From Lysobacter sp. Root690 (GTDB lineage Bacteria > Pseudomonadota > Gammaproteobacteria > Xanthomonadales > Xanthomonadaceae): DNA of 64,000 bases. Position 1 is the stretch's first letter; each line of letters starts with the position of its first letter. Shown here in pieces: positions 43,331 through 52,322 of the stretch. The translations under genes were made by a program, and so were the position numbers. The DNA lies in the NCBI RefSeq assembly GCF_001427785.1, contig NZ_LMHM01000012.1, positions 432,445 through 496,444 of the forward strand, written 5' to 3'. The notes beneath the pieces are model-generated. The model searched no databases and was not told the origin of the DNA. It saw nothing but the letters and a program-made list of their open reading frames with translations.

Positions 43331-43943
43331 GGCCGGGTCCTCGGTGTGGCGCTCGAAGGGGCGGTCCCCGCGATGGCGTCGGTCGCGGTCCGCGAAGTGG
43401 ATGCTCACCGTGGCATCAACGCCCGAGCATCGCGGCCGATGACATCGAGCGGATCGCCGAATGGTCCGCAAACCGCGCGCCTGCGTCACCTGAATTTTTG
43501 GTAATGCGCCGCTCACGCCGATTGAACGTGCGCCAGCCCGGCATGGGCCTGCGATGGGCGCAGTCGCCGCCTCGGGCGGATTAGCCCCATGGCCGCTTGG
43601 TGCGCGCGGTCCGGCGATCGCGCTGATGGCCCTTGCGAAGTCGCGGGCGTATTCGGATGCGGATGTCGCGGTCGCTGAAGCGGCCGAAGCAGCAAAGTCG
43701 GGTTACGAATCGCTAGACAGCGACGAGGACGGCGTGGCGACCCCGCAGGAGTTCTTGGTCGAGTGGTCGAATCGTTCGATTTCGCCGCGCGCATGCACCA
43801 ATGCGATCTCGGCCATGGCAGCGCCTTGTCGCGTGCCTGGCACGCGGCGCGTAAGCCGCGGTGGAATAGACCCACCGGTCGGCCATGGCGGACGAGGCTA
43901 GGCGTCTACCGCCTCGCCTTCGCTTGAGGCGAAAACCCGGCGC
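43331..43943. other. Gap containing only an EF-hand-like remnant
   Basis: No intact gene is seen in these 613 bases. The only suggestive content is the EF-hand-like loop at 43716-43751. Confidence 0.4.
43554..43901 (+). pseudogene. Possible remnant of an EF-hand protein
   Basis: The frame contains a near-canonical EF-hand loop, D-S-D-E-D-G-V-A-T-P-Q-E, at residues 55-66 (43716-43751), in a helical context (AEAAEAAKSGYESL and FLVEWSNRS). The rest of the frame is compositionally poor, lacks a second EF-hand, signal peptide or ribosome-binding site, and ends in Gly/Arg-rich sequence. It is probably a decayed gene; it could also be chance. Confidence 0.3.
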
Positions 43944-44420
43944 CTACCGGTACAAGCATTCGAGGTTTTCGGGCGAGTTCGGAACCAGCGTCGAAAAGCC
44001 GGTGCAGGCATTTCTGGTGAAGCGCGGCAACAACCCCGGACCGCCCATGTAATTCGAGTCGTAATGGAGCATGTAGCGCTGCCCATTGGGCGTTCGCAGC
44101 GCGGCGATCCACACTTTGGAATCGATGCCGCGGTGTTCGATCGCGAACCAGTAGGGAATGCGTTGCGAATCGGCGTCGCGCGCGCATTGCCACGCCGCGG
44201 TTGGATCTTGTCCGAGCGCGACCAGTCCGCATTCGCGGGCACCCGGACCGGTGAGCATCGACAACTCGTCGAGCAGCGGATTGCCGGTAGTCGGCGGCTT
44301 GACGCTTGCCGTTGGGCTCGCGGCGACGGCCGGAGTGGCGGTCGCGGAACGATCGACCGGAGAACACGCGGCCGCCAATGCCGCCGCGATCAGAAGGTTG
44401 ATTCGCGAAAATCCTTGCAT
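43944..44420 (-). CDS. Lipoprotein of unknown function
   Basis: The 158-residue precursor has a lipobox (LLIAAALAAAC, Cys at about 19), followed by a Pro/Ala/Thr-rich linker and a domain containing ARECGLVALGQDPTAAWQCA, RIPYWFAIEHRGIDSKVWIA and TRNACTGFSTLV. It should be anchored to the periplasmic face of a membrane. AAGGAG precedes the start. Family not recognised. Confidence 0.72.
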   Translation of the reverse strand: MQGFSRINLLIAAALAAACSPVDRSATATPAVAASPTASVKPPTTGNPLLDELSMLTGPGARECGLVALGQDPTAAWQCARDADSQRIPYWFAIEHRGIDSKVWIAALRTPNGQRYMLHYDSNYMGGPGLLPRFTRNACTGFSTLVPNSPENLECLYR

Positions 44421-44615
44421 GCGTCCTGGCTCCTTGAGTCCATTCCGGCCGCGCGGCCGCGGCGCCTGACAGGTATCGGGCATGGTATGCATTAAACCAG
44501 CTTCGCGCGCGTCGGCGCGCCGACGGGACGTTCAGCCATCGGACTTCGATGAACGAGGTCGTGGCCGTCCCAGTTCGGTGCGAGCCCGTTGGTGCCCATG
44601 CGGCCGCTGGCGGAA

Positions 44616-45029
44616 TCAGCCGCTTCGCGTTGTCTCGAGCGCGGTGCGCAATTCAAGCGGCAGCGTTACCGGCCGCCTGGTCTCGGGCGATATCGTGACC
44701 TGGGTGATGCTGGCGCGGAACGTGGCGGTTCCCTCGGCGTTGGCGGCGCCGACCGCGAGGGTAAAGGAATGCTCGCCCAATCGTTCGACCAGCACTTCGA
44801 TATCGATGACCTCGTCCCAGACCATGGGATGCAGAAACTCGATCGAAAGCGCTCGCGCGGGCGGAAGGATGCCCATCGCGAACAATCGCCTGGCCGCGGG
44901 GCCGCCGAGCGCATGCGACAGGAAATCCAGGCATGCCTCCACGACGAAGTGGGCGATACGCGGCGTGTAGACGACTCCGCCCGGATCGCAGTCGCCGAAC
45001 AAAATGACCCGGCTGGTTCGGAAAGACAT
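44616..45029 (-). CDS. Acyl-CoA thioesterase, 4HBT/YbgC-like
   Basis: The 137-residue hotdog protein contains VILFGDCDPGGVVYTPRIAH, the active-site segment of the 4-hydroxybenzoyl-CoA/YbgC thioesterases with its catalytic Asp. PMVWDEVIDIEVLVERLGEH and FTLAVGAANAEGTATFRASI follow. It hydrolyses acyl- or aryl-CoA thioesters in the cytoplasm. The start at 45029 is set by the family alignment. Confidence 0.85.
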   Translation of the reverse strand: MSFRTSRVILFGDCDPGGVVYTPRIAHFVVEACLDFLSHALGGPAARRLFAMGILPPARALSIEFLHPMVWDEVIDIEVLVERLGEHSFTLAVGAANAEGTATFRASITQVTISPETRRPVTLPLELRTALETTRSG

Positions 45030-45320
45030 CGATCGTTCTCCGTAAGTGTGCGGCGGGCCCACGCGCGAGGCGCGACCGCACCGCCGGATAAGCTCAGCGC
45101 GGCTTCTCGGCCGTCATAGTCGGCGGCCCGAAGCCGGCAGCCGAATGTGCATCGCGCGCGCGGTTTTCTCAAGGCATCGAAGCCGCTGGCATTCGACGGC
45201 CCGGCTTAATGGCCCTGGCGTGAGTGCATGCCGGTTTCAATACTGCCTGCGCACACGGTCGCCCGGAACCACGCCGCGCGCCGCAATCCGTCGAAGTTCC
45301 GTGATTGGAGGTCGCGAACC

Positions 45321-46193
45321 ATGCTTGGCAACCATTTCTTGCGCACGCTGCTGGTCGGCATGGCGATATTCCTCGGGCTCGCCGCGTTCAGTCCGGCCGT
45401 GAGTGCGCGTGCCGCCTACACGACCACCCAGGTGGCGCCCGGGCTCTACAGCTTCGGCGGCGGGCTTGCCTTCAACGCGTTCATGATTACCGACGAGGGC
45501 GTGATCGTCATGGACAGTTTCGACAAGGAATTCGCCAAGGAATCGCTCGAGGCGATACGCAAGTTGACCGACAAGCCGATCAGATACCTGATCTATTCGC
45601 ACAACCATTACGACCACATCAGCGGCGGTGAGGTGTTCAAGGCCGAAGGGGCGACGATACTCAGTCACCAAGCGACCGCTGATTGGCTCAAGCGCCACCC
45701 CAGCGCGGATGTCGTCATGCCCGATCAGACCTGGTCGGGAGCGAAATCGGAATTGAGGCTCGGCGGCGGCGCGATAAATCTCGTCTACTTCGGCGCGAAC
45801 CACGGCGAGGGCATGACCGTGTTCCAGTTCCCGAACGAGCGCGTCATCTACACCGTCGATCTCGTCGTGCCGCATCGGGTGGGCTTCGCCTACCTACCCG
45901 ATTTTTCGCCGCGCGAGTGGGAGAGGACGCTTGCCGAAATGGACACGCTCGACTTCGATCGGGTGATGTACGCCCACAACGCGCCGGTCGGTCCGAGGTC
46001 AAGCGTCGCCGATCAGCTGCGGTATCTACGCGACCTCAGGGCCGCGATCGATGCCGAGCTCAAGAAGGGCACGCCCTTCATGCGGATCCCGGACACGGTG
46101 AAACTTCCGCAGTACGAGGCCTGGGATGGCTACGCGCAGTGGCTGCCGATGAACGCATGGCGCGTTCTTCTCGAGATAGCTATGGGCGTGTAG
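45321..46193 (+). CDS. Exported MBL-fold metallohydrolase
   Basis: The 290-residue protein has a signal peptide ending near VSARAA (residue 32) and a canonical metal motif H94-N-H96-Y-D98-H99 in LIYSHNHYDHISGG. The later ligands are probably in GANHGEGMTVF and VIYTVDLVVP. It is like the secreted MBL hydrolases seen with alkyl sulfatase/quinoprotein-relay systems, but has no C-terminal partner domain. GGAGG precedes the start. Substrate unknown. Confidence 0.87.
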   Translation: MLGNHFLRTLLVGMAIFLGLAAFSPAVSARAAYTTTQVAPGLYSFGGGLAFNAFMITDEGVIVMDSFDKEFAKESLEAIRKLTDKPIRYLIYSHNHYDHISGGEVFKAEGATILSHQATADWLKRHPSADVVMPDQTWSGAKSELRLGGGAINLVYFGANHGEGMTVFQFPNERVIYTVDLVVPHRVGFAYLPDFSPREWERTLAEMDTLDFDRVMYAHNAPVGPRSSVADQLRYLRDLRAAIDAELKKGTPFMRIPDTVKLPQYEAWDGYAQWLPMNAWRVLLEIAMGV

Positions 46194-46274
46194 CGATTGA
46201 CGACGCTCGGACTAAGCGACGAGGCGGTCTTCAAGCGCGTCGCTCGCCGGGGCGGTCATTGTTTCGCCGGTTCG

Positions 46275-46691
46275 CTATGGGACGCGGGTAACTTGCCCGT
46301 AGGTGGCCATCCATCGTCCGTTGCGCTTCGCCCATATATAGGACACCCGCAATCTGCGAGTCTGATGCCTGCCGTCCTGCGTCCAGCTCAGATCGAGCAG
46401 GCCGCCGATCACGGCGCCGTCGCCCCAGACCTTCTGGATCCGCTCTTTGAGTACGTACGGATCGATCTTGAATCCGGGCAGATTGAAATCGGCGAGAAAC
46501 TGCTGCTTGTTCTCCACCGAGGCGTTGGAGTTCACCAACACGTAGTCGTCATCGACCAGGCGCGCGAGCGCAGCGACATCATTGCCGACTTGCGCCCGAT
46601 CGTAGTCCGCGACGGCCTTGGCGAGATCGGGCGGAAGCTCGGCCGCGAACGCAGGCGCGCTAAACAACGCAAGGAAAAGCACAAGCTTCAT
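46275..46691 (-). CDS. Exported NTF2-like (DUF4440) protein
   Basis: The 138-residue precursor has a short signal peptide (MKLVLFLALFSAPAFA) and a DUF4440-type domain: AVADYDRAQVGNDVAALARL, then VDDDYVLVNSNASVENKQQF and VSYIWAKRNGRWMATYGQVT. It probably acts in the periplasm as a small-molecule-binding or isomerase-like protein. It is convergent with the MBL gene; function unknown. Confidence 0.78.
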   Translation of the reverse strand: MKLVLFLALFSAPAFAAELPPDLAKAVADYDRAQVGNDVAALARLVDDDYVLVNSNASVENKQQFLADFNLPGFKIDPYVLKERIQKVWGDGAVIGGLLDLSWTQDGRHQTRRLRVSYIWAKRNGRWMATYGQVTRVP

Positions 46692-46905
46692 GGCTGACTC
46701 CGTGTGTGGGCCGAGGCGGAACTAGAACGCGCTTGTCGTCGACGGATAATCCGGCGCACAGCGTGCGCGGCTGCGCAGGCCAGGCGCGCTGTTCGCCAAG
46801 CTATTGTCGTAGACGAATCCGGATGAGCGGCCACGGTGCCGCCCATGCGCTAACGGCGCAACGGCCATTTAGCGCATCGTTCGAATGCCACCGGGATAAA
46901 GCGAT

Positions 46906-46932
46906 CGTTCCGGACCGTCAGGGTCCGGAACG
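46906..46932 (-). terminator. Hairpin downstream of azoR
   Basis: CGTTCCGGACC-GTCAG-GGTCCGGAACG is an 11-base perfect stem, 22 bases past the azoR stop. No clear T-run follows, so termination strength is uncertain. Confidence 0.55.
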
Positions 46933-46953
46933 GGCCGCCACCGCGCGCCTGGA

Positions 46954-47556
46954 TTACGCGGCGCGCAACTGCGCGACTTGCTCCAGCGCGCCAGCGACGG
47001 CGTTCTCGGCCTGTTCGACGCCCATCTTCATGCCCTCGGCGCGCACGAATTCCAGACGGGTCACGCCGAGGAAACCGAAGAACGCTCGCAGGTAGCTTTC
47101 GTGGTGCTCCAACGCCGCCATCGGCGATTCAGGCGAATAAACGCCGCCGCGGCTGGAAGCGATGATCACGCGCTTCGCGCCGAGCAGGCCCTGCGGTACG
47201 CCGGTCTCGTAACTGAAGGTCTTGCCCGGAACGGCCAGTGCGTCCAGCCAGGATTTGAGCTGCGCCGGCACGCTGAAGTTGTACATCGGCGCGCCGATCA
47301 CGAGAGTGTCGGCATCCAGCACCTGCGCCACCGCCAGTTGAAGCGCGCGAACTTCGTCGGTTTCGCTCGGCGTGGCCGGATCCAGCGCCGCCGCGTTGGC
47401 GGTGGACAATTGCGGCAGGGGGGAGCGGCTTAGATCGCGATACACCACGCTCGCGCCAGGCTCCAGCGCGGTGAGCTTGGCGACGACCGCCGCGGACAAT
47501 TTACGGCTGACGGATTGGTCTTCGAGGATGCTCGAATCGATGTGCAGGATATTCAT
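46954..47556 (-). CDS. azoR: FMN-dependent NADH-azoreductase
   Basis: The 200-residue flavodoxin-like protein begins MNILHIDSSILEDQSVSRKL and contains VIGAPMYNFSVPAQLKSWLD, VPGKTFSYETGVPQGLLGAK and SSRGGVYSP, all typical of AzoR. It reduces quinones and azo compounds using NADH and FMN, protecting against electrophiles. It is divergent from an HxlR regulator, the same layout as YodB and azoR1 logic in Bacillus. Confidence 0.93.
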   Translation of the reverse strand: MNILHIDSSILEDQSVSRKLSAAVVAKLTALEPGASVVYRDLSRSPLPQLSTANAAALDPATPSETDEVRALQLAVAQVLDADTLVIGAPMYNFSVPAQLKSWLDALAVPGKTFSYETGVPQGLLGAKRVIIASSRGGVYSPESPMAALEHHESYLRAFFGFLGVTRLEFVRAEGMKMGVEQAENAVAGALEQVAQLRAA

Positions 47557-47679
47557 GGACGGTTCGCCAGAAGAAAGGGGATGAGGCGAAAACCCCTGCA
47601 ATCGCAGGCGTTTTTGCTTGCCCTGCAATCTATTGGCGTATAGTGATCGTCACAAGAAGGATGATTTTCCGGACTAAGT

Positions 47680-48060
47680 ATGCCCGACCATACCGTCGAA
47701 TCCTGCGCCGCCAACCCCGAAGGCATCGACGAAGCCCACGCGGAAATCCGCGCGGCCTGCGCGGTGTTTGCTGGAAAATGGAAGCTGGAGATCCTGTGGC
47801 TGCTGATCCAGCGCGTGCATCGTTTCAACGAGCTGCGACGCGCGATTCCCGGAGTTACCCAGCACATGCTCACTCAGCAATTGCGTGAGCTGGAGAGCGA
47901 CGGCATGGTGCGCAGAACGGTGTATCCCGAAATCCCGCCGCGCGTGGAGTATCAGATCACCGAGGACGCGCGTCGGCTCAAGCCGGTGTTCGAGGCGATC
48001 CTGATGTGGTCGCATGCTCGCGGCGATGGCGAACGCGCTGTCGAGGACGCCGCGGCTTAA
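47680..48060 (+). CDS. HxlR-family redox/quinone-responsive regulator
   Basis: The 126-residue winged-helix protein has the HxlR core: C27 before FAGKWKLEILWLLIQRVHRF, then TQHMLTQQLRELESDGMVRR and VEYQITEDAR. The N-terminal cysteine corresponds to the redox-sensing Cys of HypR/YodB. In Bacillus YodB represses azoR1, so repression of the divergent azoR, relieved by quinones or diamide, is likely. The 123-base gap between them should hold the operator. Confidence 0.87.
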   Translation: MPDHTVESCAANPEGIDEAHAEIRAACAVFAGKWKLEILWLLIQRVHRFNELRRAIPGVTQHMLTQQLRELESDGMVRRTVYPEIPPRVEYQITEDARRLKPVFEAILMWSHARGDGERAVEDAAA

Positions 48061-48165
48061 GCTTTGATGCGGGCTGAAGGTCGTTCGCGGACGAAGTGCG
48101 ATTCCAGGTCGCTACCGTCGCCTTTGCAACGACCTTAGCACCGCGCGCTTCCGAGGCGCGATTCG

Positions 48166-48936
48166 CTACCTGCGATGCGCAGTCACGATCCATGCGCGCG
48201 AGTCGAACCACACGCCGTCGTTGCGTTGGTGTTCGACCAACAGGTAGCGCAGACGAGCCACCGCGTTCGCACGTTCCTGGGCATCGAGGCGTGCGAGCCT
48301 GCCGCTGACGGTGGAGAACCCGGAGACGAAGTCGAACGCGGCCTCGACGTCGCGTCCGTAGAACACCGGCGCATGTACTTCTTCAAACGCCGGCGCGGTG
48401 AAGCCGGTGCTGTCGAGGAGGCGACTGACGACGTTCTGGTCGCCCAGAGAGAAGGCAGGCGGAACGGCGAGGGCGTCGATGGCTGCGGTGTCGTCGGGCG
48501 TAAGCGCGTGTTCTATCGATGTGGCCCACTCGTTACGATCGCGGCTTTGCCACACCATCATCAGCAGGCGCCCGTCCGGACGCAGCGCGTTTCGCAGGTT
48601 GACGAAGGCGGCGACCGGATCGGCGAAGAACATCGTGCCGAATCTGCTGATCGCCACGTCGAAGCGCTCGCGCGGTGGCTCATATCGCCCGGCATCCGCG
48701 CAGACGTATTCGACGTTGTCGAGTTTGGCCTCGCGAGTGAGCCGCTTCGCGCGCTCGATCATCTCGTTGGAATGGTCGATCCCGAACACCGATCCGGCGC
48801 TCGCGAATTGCGCCGCCTCACGCGTGGTCTGCCCGGTCCCGCAGCCGATATCGAGCACCTGATCGGTGGCATTGATCGCATATGCACGCCGCAGCGCGAG
48901 GTTGTGCTGTTGCAGTTCGAGATCGTAGTCGAGCAT
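48166..48936 (-). CDS. SAM-dependent methyltransferase
   Basis: The 256-residue class I methyltransferase has motif I VLDIGCGTGQTTREAAQFAS, motif II around VFGIDHSNEMIERAKRL, DVAISRFGTMFFADPVAAFV and post-motif LRPDGRLLMMVWQS. It resembles Methyltransf_25/UbiE-type enzymes acting on small molecules. The start at 48936 is preferred because the family begins at MLDYDLELQQHN; the longer frame upstream is basic. Substrate unknown. Confidence 0.87.
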   Translation of the reverse strand: MLDYDLELQQHNLALRRAYAINATDQVLDIGCGTGQTTREAAQFASAGSVFGIDHSNEMIERAKRLTREAKLDNVEYVCADAGRYEPPRERFDVAISRFGTMFFADPVAAFVNLRNALRPDGRLLMMVWQSRDRNEWATSIEHALTPDDTAAIDALAVPPAFSLGDQNVVSRLLDSTGFTAPAFEEVHAPVFYGRDVEAAFDFVSGFSTVSGRLARLDAQERANAVARLRYLLVEHQRNDGVWFDSRAWIVTAHRR

Positions 48937-49326
48937 TCGCAGGGTCCTGGGTCTTGCTTCCGCTCTGACGCGGAAGCGAATGGAGCGAATCGCCTCAGCT
49001 CGATGACGCACGGCTTCGAGCTGCCTCGAGCGGCAAGCGGCCGACGCTCGTGTCTGCGACCAAGACTACGGCGTCCCAAGGCCGATGAAAACAAACCCGC
49101 GAAGCACGCGGGCGCGCAGTCAGCTGAAACCTTTGTTCGATGGCGGTCTCATTCCATCCGCCGCCCGTCGGCGAGCCGCGAGGCTGTGCTGGTGCGCACA
49201 GTGCCGCGGCGGTTTGAGCGTATACAGGGGGCGTGCCACGGCCTCCGAATCAGGGAAGTGAGGACCTCGCGCCGGCCCATCGGCCGCTTGCACGCTCGGC
49301 GCGCAACCATCATCGAAGGAACGCAT
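48937..49326. other. Gap between divergent methyltransferase and peptidase genes
   Basis: I see no gene or hairpin worth naming in these 390 bases; it should hold the promoters of both flanking genes. Confidence 0.4.
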
Positions 49327-50517
49327 ATGTCGAATGAATCGATTTCCCGCATGGTCCGATCCGCTCTCGTCCTGGCCATGGCATCGAGCGCCGTGTTGCT
49401 GCCGCTTTGCGCGGCGGCGGACGAGACGCGAGGCGGCAACGCGCAAGGCGTCGTCGCCGACGCAAGCGGCGGCGGCGAGTACGTCAGCGCCGAGAACACC
49501 ACAGCCCAAGCCGGCGAACATCTGTCGCCAGCGCTGCGCCAGCAGGTCTGGAACGAGATACGACGCAACGCGCGCAAGCTGGGGCTTGCGACCGCATTGC
49601 AAGGATCATCGAAATTGCTCGGCGTGACGTTCGCCTGGCCGCTCGCCGGCAACGGCCTGGCCGACCCGGGCTATCACGCGATTTCCAACTTCGTCGACCA
49701 GGCCTCCAACAGCCAGGTGCTGGACTACAACTGCGGCGCGCGCAGTTACAACGGGCATCGCGGCACCGATTACTACCTGTGGCCGTTCTCCTGGTACAAG
49801 ATGGACAACAACCAAGTGAAAGTGATCGCCGCGGCAGCCGGCACCATCGTCGCGCGCTCGGACGGCAATTTCGATCGCAGTTGCTCGATGAACAGCAACA
49901 ACTGGAACGCGATCTACGTGCAGCACAGCGACGGCTCGGTCGCCTGGTACGGGCACATGAAGAACGGTTCGCTCACCGCCAAGGGCATCGGCGCGAGCGT
50001 GGCGCAGGGCGAATTCCTCGGCATCGTCGGCAGCTCCGGCAGTTCGACCGAGCCGCATCTGCACTTCGAGGTGTACGACGCCAACAGCAACCTCATCGAT
50101 CCCTATGCCGGTTCCTGCAATGGCCTGAACCTGCAGACGGCGTGGGCGTCGCAACGCGCCTATTACGATTCGGCGATCAACAAGCTGATCGTGGGCACCA
50201 CGCCGCCGGCGTTCTCGACCTGTCCGAATGCGGAAAGCCCCAACGAAAATACGTCGATCCACTACGGCCAACCGGCAAACTTCAGCACCTTCTACCGCGA
50301 CCAGCTCAACAGTCAGCAAAGCCAGTACCGCATCCTGCGGCCGAACGGAACGGTGTTCGCGTCGTGGACCCACAACAGTCCCGCCGCGCACTACTCATCC
50401 TCGTGGTGGTATTGGAACTGGAGCAGCTTCGCGCCCACCGGCCCGTCGGGCACCTGGCGCTTCGAAGTCGCCTACAACGGCCAGACGTACAGCAAGAACT
50501 TCACCGTCTCGCCGTAA
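49327..50517 (+). CDS. Secreted M23-family peptidase (cell-wall endopeptidase)
   Basis: The 396-residue precursor has a signal peptide (to about residue 31), a propeptide-like region (about 32-100) and an M23 LytM-type domain. The zinc ligands are H144 and D148 (GHRGTDYYL), H210 and H246 in the PHLHFEV motif. A C-terminal beta domain follows (residues ~310-396; NFSTFYRDQLNSQQSQYRIL, FAPTGPSGTWRFEVAYNGQT), probably for substrate binding. Like Lysobacter beta-lytic peptidases, it should cleave peptidoglycan cross-bridges of competing bacteria. A strong hairpin follows the stop. Confidence 0.9.
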   Translation: MSNESISRMVRSALVLAMASSAVLLPLCAAADETRGGNAQGVVADASGGGEYVSAENTTAQAGEHLSPALRQQVWNEIRRNARKLGLATALQGSSKLLGVTFAWPLAGNGLADPGYHAISNFVDQASNSQVLDYNCGARSYNGHRGTDYYLWPFSWYKMDNNQVKVIAAAAGTIVARSDGNFDRSCSMNSNNWNAIYVQHSDGSVAWYGHMKNGSLTAKGIGASVAQGEFLGIVGSSGSSTEPHLHFEVYDANSNLIDPYAGSCNGLNLQTAWASQRAYYDSAINKLIVGTTPPAFSTCPNAESPNENTSIHYGQPANFSTFYRDQLNSQQSQYRILRPNGTVFASWTHNSPAAHYSSSWWYWNWSSFAPTGPSGTWRFEVAYNGQTYSKNFTVSP

Positions 50518-50541
50518 GCCGGGGCGACTGCTCGGTGAGCT

Positions 50542-50581
50542 CACAGCACCGGCGACCACTGGGGTGTTCGCCGGTGCTGTG
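50542..50581 (+). terminator. Hairpin after the M23 peptidase gene
   Basis: CACAGCACCGGCGA pairs perfectly with TCGCCGGTGCTGTG across a 12-base loop, 25 bases after the stop. Only TTGC follows, so it is a strong stem without a proper T-run. Confidence 0.65.
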
Positions 50582-50761
50582 TTGCAGGAATGTCTTGCGG
50601 ACAATGCGATCAGGGCGATGTTCGACTCGGCCAGTCGGTCGACGCATCAGGCAAGCGTGCGGCGGCTGATTTCCAGCGGCTCCGTACGCGTGGCCATGAC
50701 CGCGATCAAGGTGGATGGACGCGCGGGCGTGATCGCCAGCGGGCCATCCCGGCCGACCCAT

Positions 50762-50790
50762 TTGACAACGTTGTCTATTGTGCGAGAGAT
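50762..50790 (+). promoter_or_regulatory. Promoter-like site with 12-base palindrome upstream of the GH16-type gene
   Basis: TTGACA (50762-50767) and a weak -10 AGAGAT (50785-50790) are 17 bases apart. Overlapping the -35 box is the perfect palindrome GACAACGTTGTC (50764-50775), a plausible operator. The downstream start is at 50843. Confidence 0.4.
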
Positions 50791-50842
50791 TCAGCGCCTG
50801 CAATCGACGGCGCAGGCTCGGCCACGCACAAGGGACAAGCTC

Positions 50843-51850
50843 ATGGGGCAGCATCGCGTTCTTCTCGCCAGCATTCTGGCCGCATCGGTGATCTGCGCCG
50901 GTTGCGATTCGAAAACCGGCTCGGCCACCGGGCAGGCCGCCAAGCCCGCGGAAACCGAAGCGGCGCAGCCGGCTCCGGCCGCCGCAACGACGGCGCCGGT
51001 GTTTTTCGACGACTTCAGCTATCGCGATATCGCCGCGTTTCAAGCCAACGGCTGGAAGGCGAGAACGCAGACCGGTCATCCCGGCATCAAGGGCGCGACC
51101 TGGTCGGCGGAAGGGTTGTCGTTTCATTCCGACATTCCCGATACCCAGGCCGGCGCGGTCAGGATGACCTCGGTCACCAACGGCACCGGCGAGAAGACCC
51201 GTCAGACCCAGTTCTGCCATGCGCGCAAATACCGCGAAGGCACCTACGCCGCGCGGATTTTTTTCCGCGACGAGCCGAACTCGGGGCCCGACGGCGATGA
51301 GGTCATCCAGACGTTCTACGCCATCAGTCCGCTCAAGGCGCCGATGGACAAGAACTACAGCGAGACCGATTTCGAATACCTGCCGAACGGCGGCTGGGGC
51401 GAAAACGCGAAGCCGGCGATGTGGACCACCAGTTGGGACACCTTCCAACTGGAGCCGTGGACCAAGGTCAATGAGTTCTCACGCAAGGAAGGCAGCTACG
51501 CCGGCTGGCATACCCTGCTGCTGACCGTCACCGACAAGAGGTTGATCTATTACGTCGACGGTAAGTTGTTCTCCGAGCACACCAGCGCGGTGTATCCGGA
51601 AGACTTCATGTCGATCAACTTCAACCTGTGGTTCATGCCCAAGGGCGCGGACGGTTCGCAGGGGCCCGTGGATTCCCCCGAGATGCGTGAGTATCAGGAA
51701 GACATCGACTGGGTGTTCTTCCAGGAAGGCGTGGCGCTGGCCACCGCCGAGGTGGAAGCGCAGGTCGCCGATCTGCGCGGCAAGAAAGTGGCGCACGTCG
51801 ACAACGTGAAGGAACAGAATCCGGTATTGCCGTCGCCCTGCGGGCTTTGA
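50843..51850 (+). CDS. GH16-type glycoside hydrolase lipoprotein
   Basis: The 335-residue precursor has a lipobox (ASVICAGC, lipid on C21), an Ala/Pro-rich linker and a GH16-like concanavalin fold. The catalytic motif is E174-T-D176-F-E178 in NYSETDFEYLPNG, matching ExDxE of laminarinases and related beta-glucanases. The segments YREGTYAARIFFRDE and LIYYVDGKLFSEH also fit. It probably hydrolyses beta-glucans at the cell surface. It has its own promoter-like site and a separate ribosome-binding site (AAGGGACAAG). Confidence 0.8.
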   Translation: MGQHRVLLASILAASVICAGCDSKTGSATGQAAKPAETEAAQPAPAAATTAPVFFDDFSYRDIAAFQANGWKARTQTGHPGIKGATWSAEGLSFHSDIPDTQAGAVRMTSVTNGTGEKTRQTQFCHARKYREGTYAARIFFRDEPNSGPDGDEVIQTFYAISPLKAPMDKNYSETDFEYLPNGGWGENAKPAMWTTSWDTFQLEPWTKVNEFSRKEGSYAGWHTLLLTVTDKRLIYYVDGKLFSEHTSAVYPEDFMSINFNLWFMPKGADGSQGPVDSPEMREYQEDIDWVFFQEGVALATAEVEAQVADLRGKKVAHVDNVKEQNPVLPSPCGL

Positions 51851-52007
51851 GCGCCGCTGCTCGCTGATATCGGTAGCGCGCAGCCAGTCGCGGCTGGCTC
51901 GCGCACGGCGAAGGGTGGTCATGCGCGCGCGGCCTTGCCCGCCACTACAGGGTGCCGACGGCGGCCGAATGTGACGGCCGCCGTCGGAGTTCACAAGCAA
52001 GCAAGGC

Positions 52008-52322
52008 TTATGGTGCGGCGCGCCCAGGTTGCGCGTCGCGCGATGAATCGATCTCGGTCGGCTGGGAGGTCGGCGTAGCGGTCGCGGGTTGAAGCGGAAC
52101 GATCGAGGCGATCGGTGGAACCGGGCAGAATTCCTGTTGGCAGCTGACGAGGCTTTCCTCGCAGAATTGCACCTTTTCGGGTGTGTCCGCGCGGTTCATG
52201 CAGCGCACATAGATCCAATCGCAATCGCTGCAAGCCGCATGCGCACTGGAAACAGGCAGCAGCGAGGCGACGACGGTGATCGATCCGAGCAATAGTGGTG
52301 TCAGCAAGTAAGACTTGAGCAT
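52008..52322 (-). CDS. Small exported Cys-rich protein (C-x2-C-x6-C type)
   Basis: The 104-residue precursor has a leader (MLKSYLLTPLLLGSITVVAS, cleaved near SAHA) and a mature part with six cysteines, C-x2-C-x6-C-x12-C-x6-C-x4-C, followed by a Pro/Thr/Ser-rich tail. The first three cysteines have the same spacing as the partial gene at 63863, and the overall frame parallels the three close copies. GGAAGGATC precedes the start. Function unknown. Confidence 0.68.
   Translation of the reverse strand: MLKSYLLTPLLLGSITVVASLLPVSSAHAACSDCDWIYVRCMNRADTPEKVQFCEESLVSCQQEFCPVPPIASIVPLQPATATPTSQPTEIDSSRDAQPGRAAP

Larger units (their letters stand above)
50518..50842 (+). other. Gap with terminator hairpin and a palindromic promoter
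   Basis: These 325 bases hold the hairpin at 50542-50581 and the TTGACA/palindrome region at 50762-50790. No gene is seen. Confidence 0.5.
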
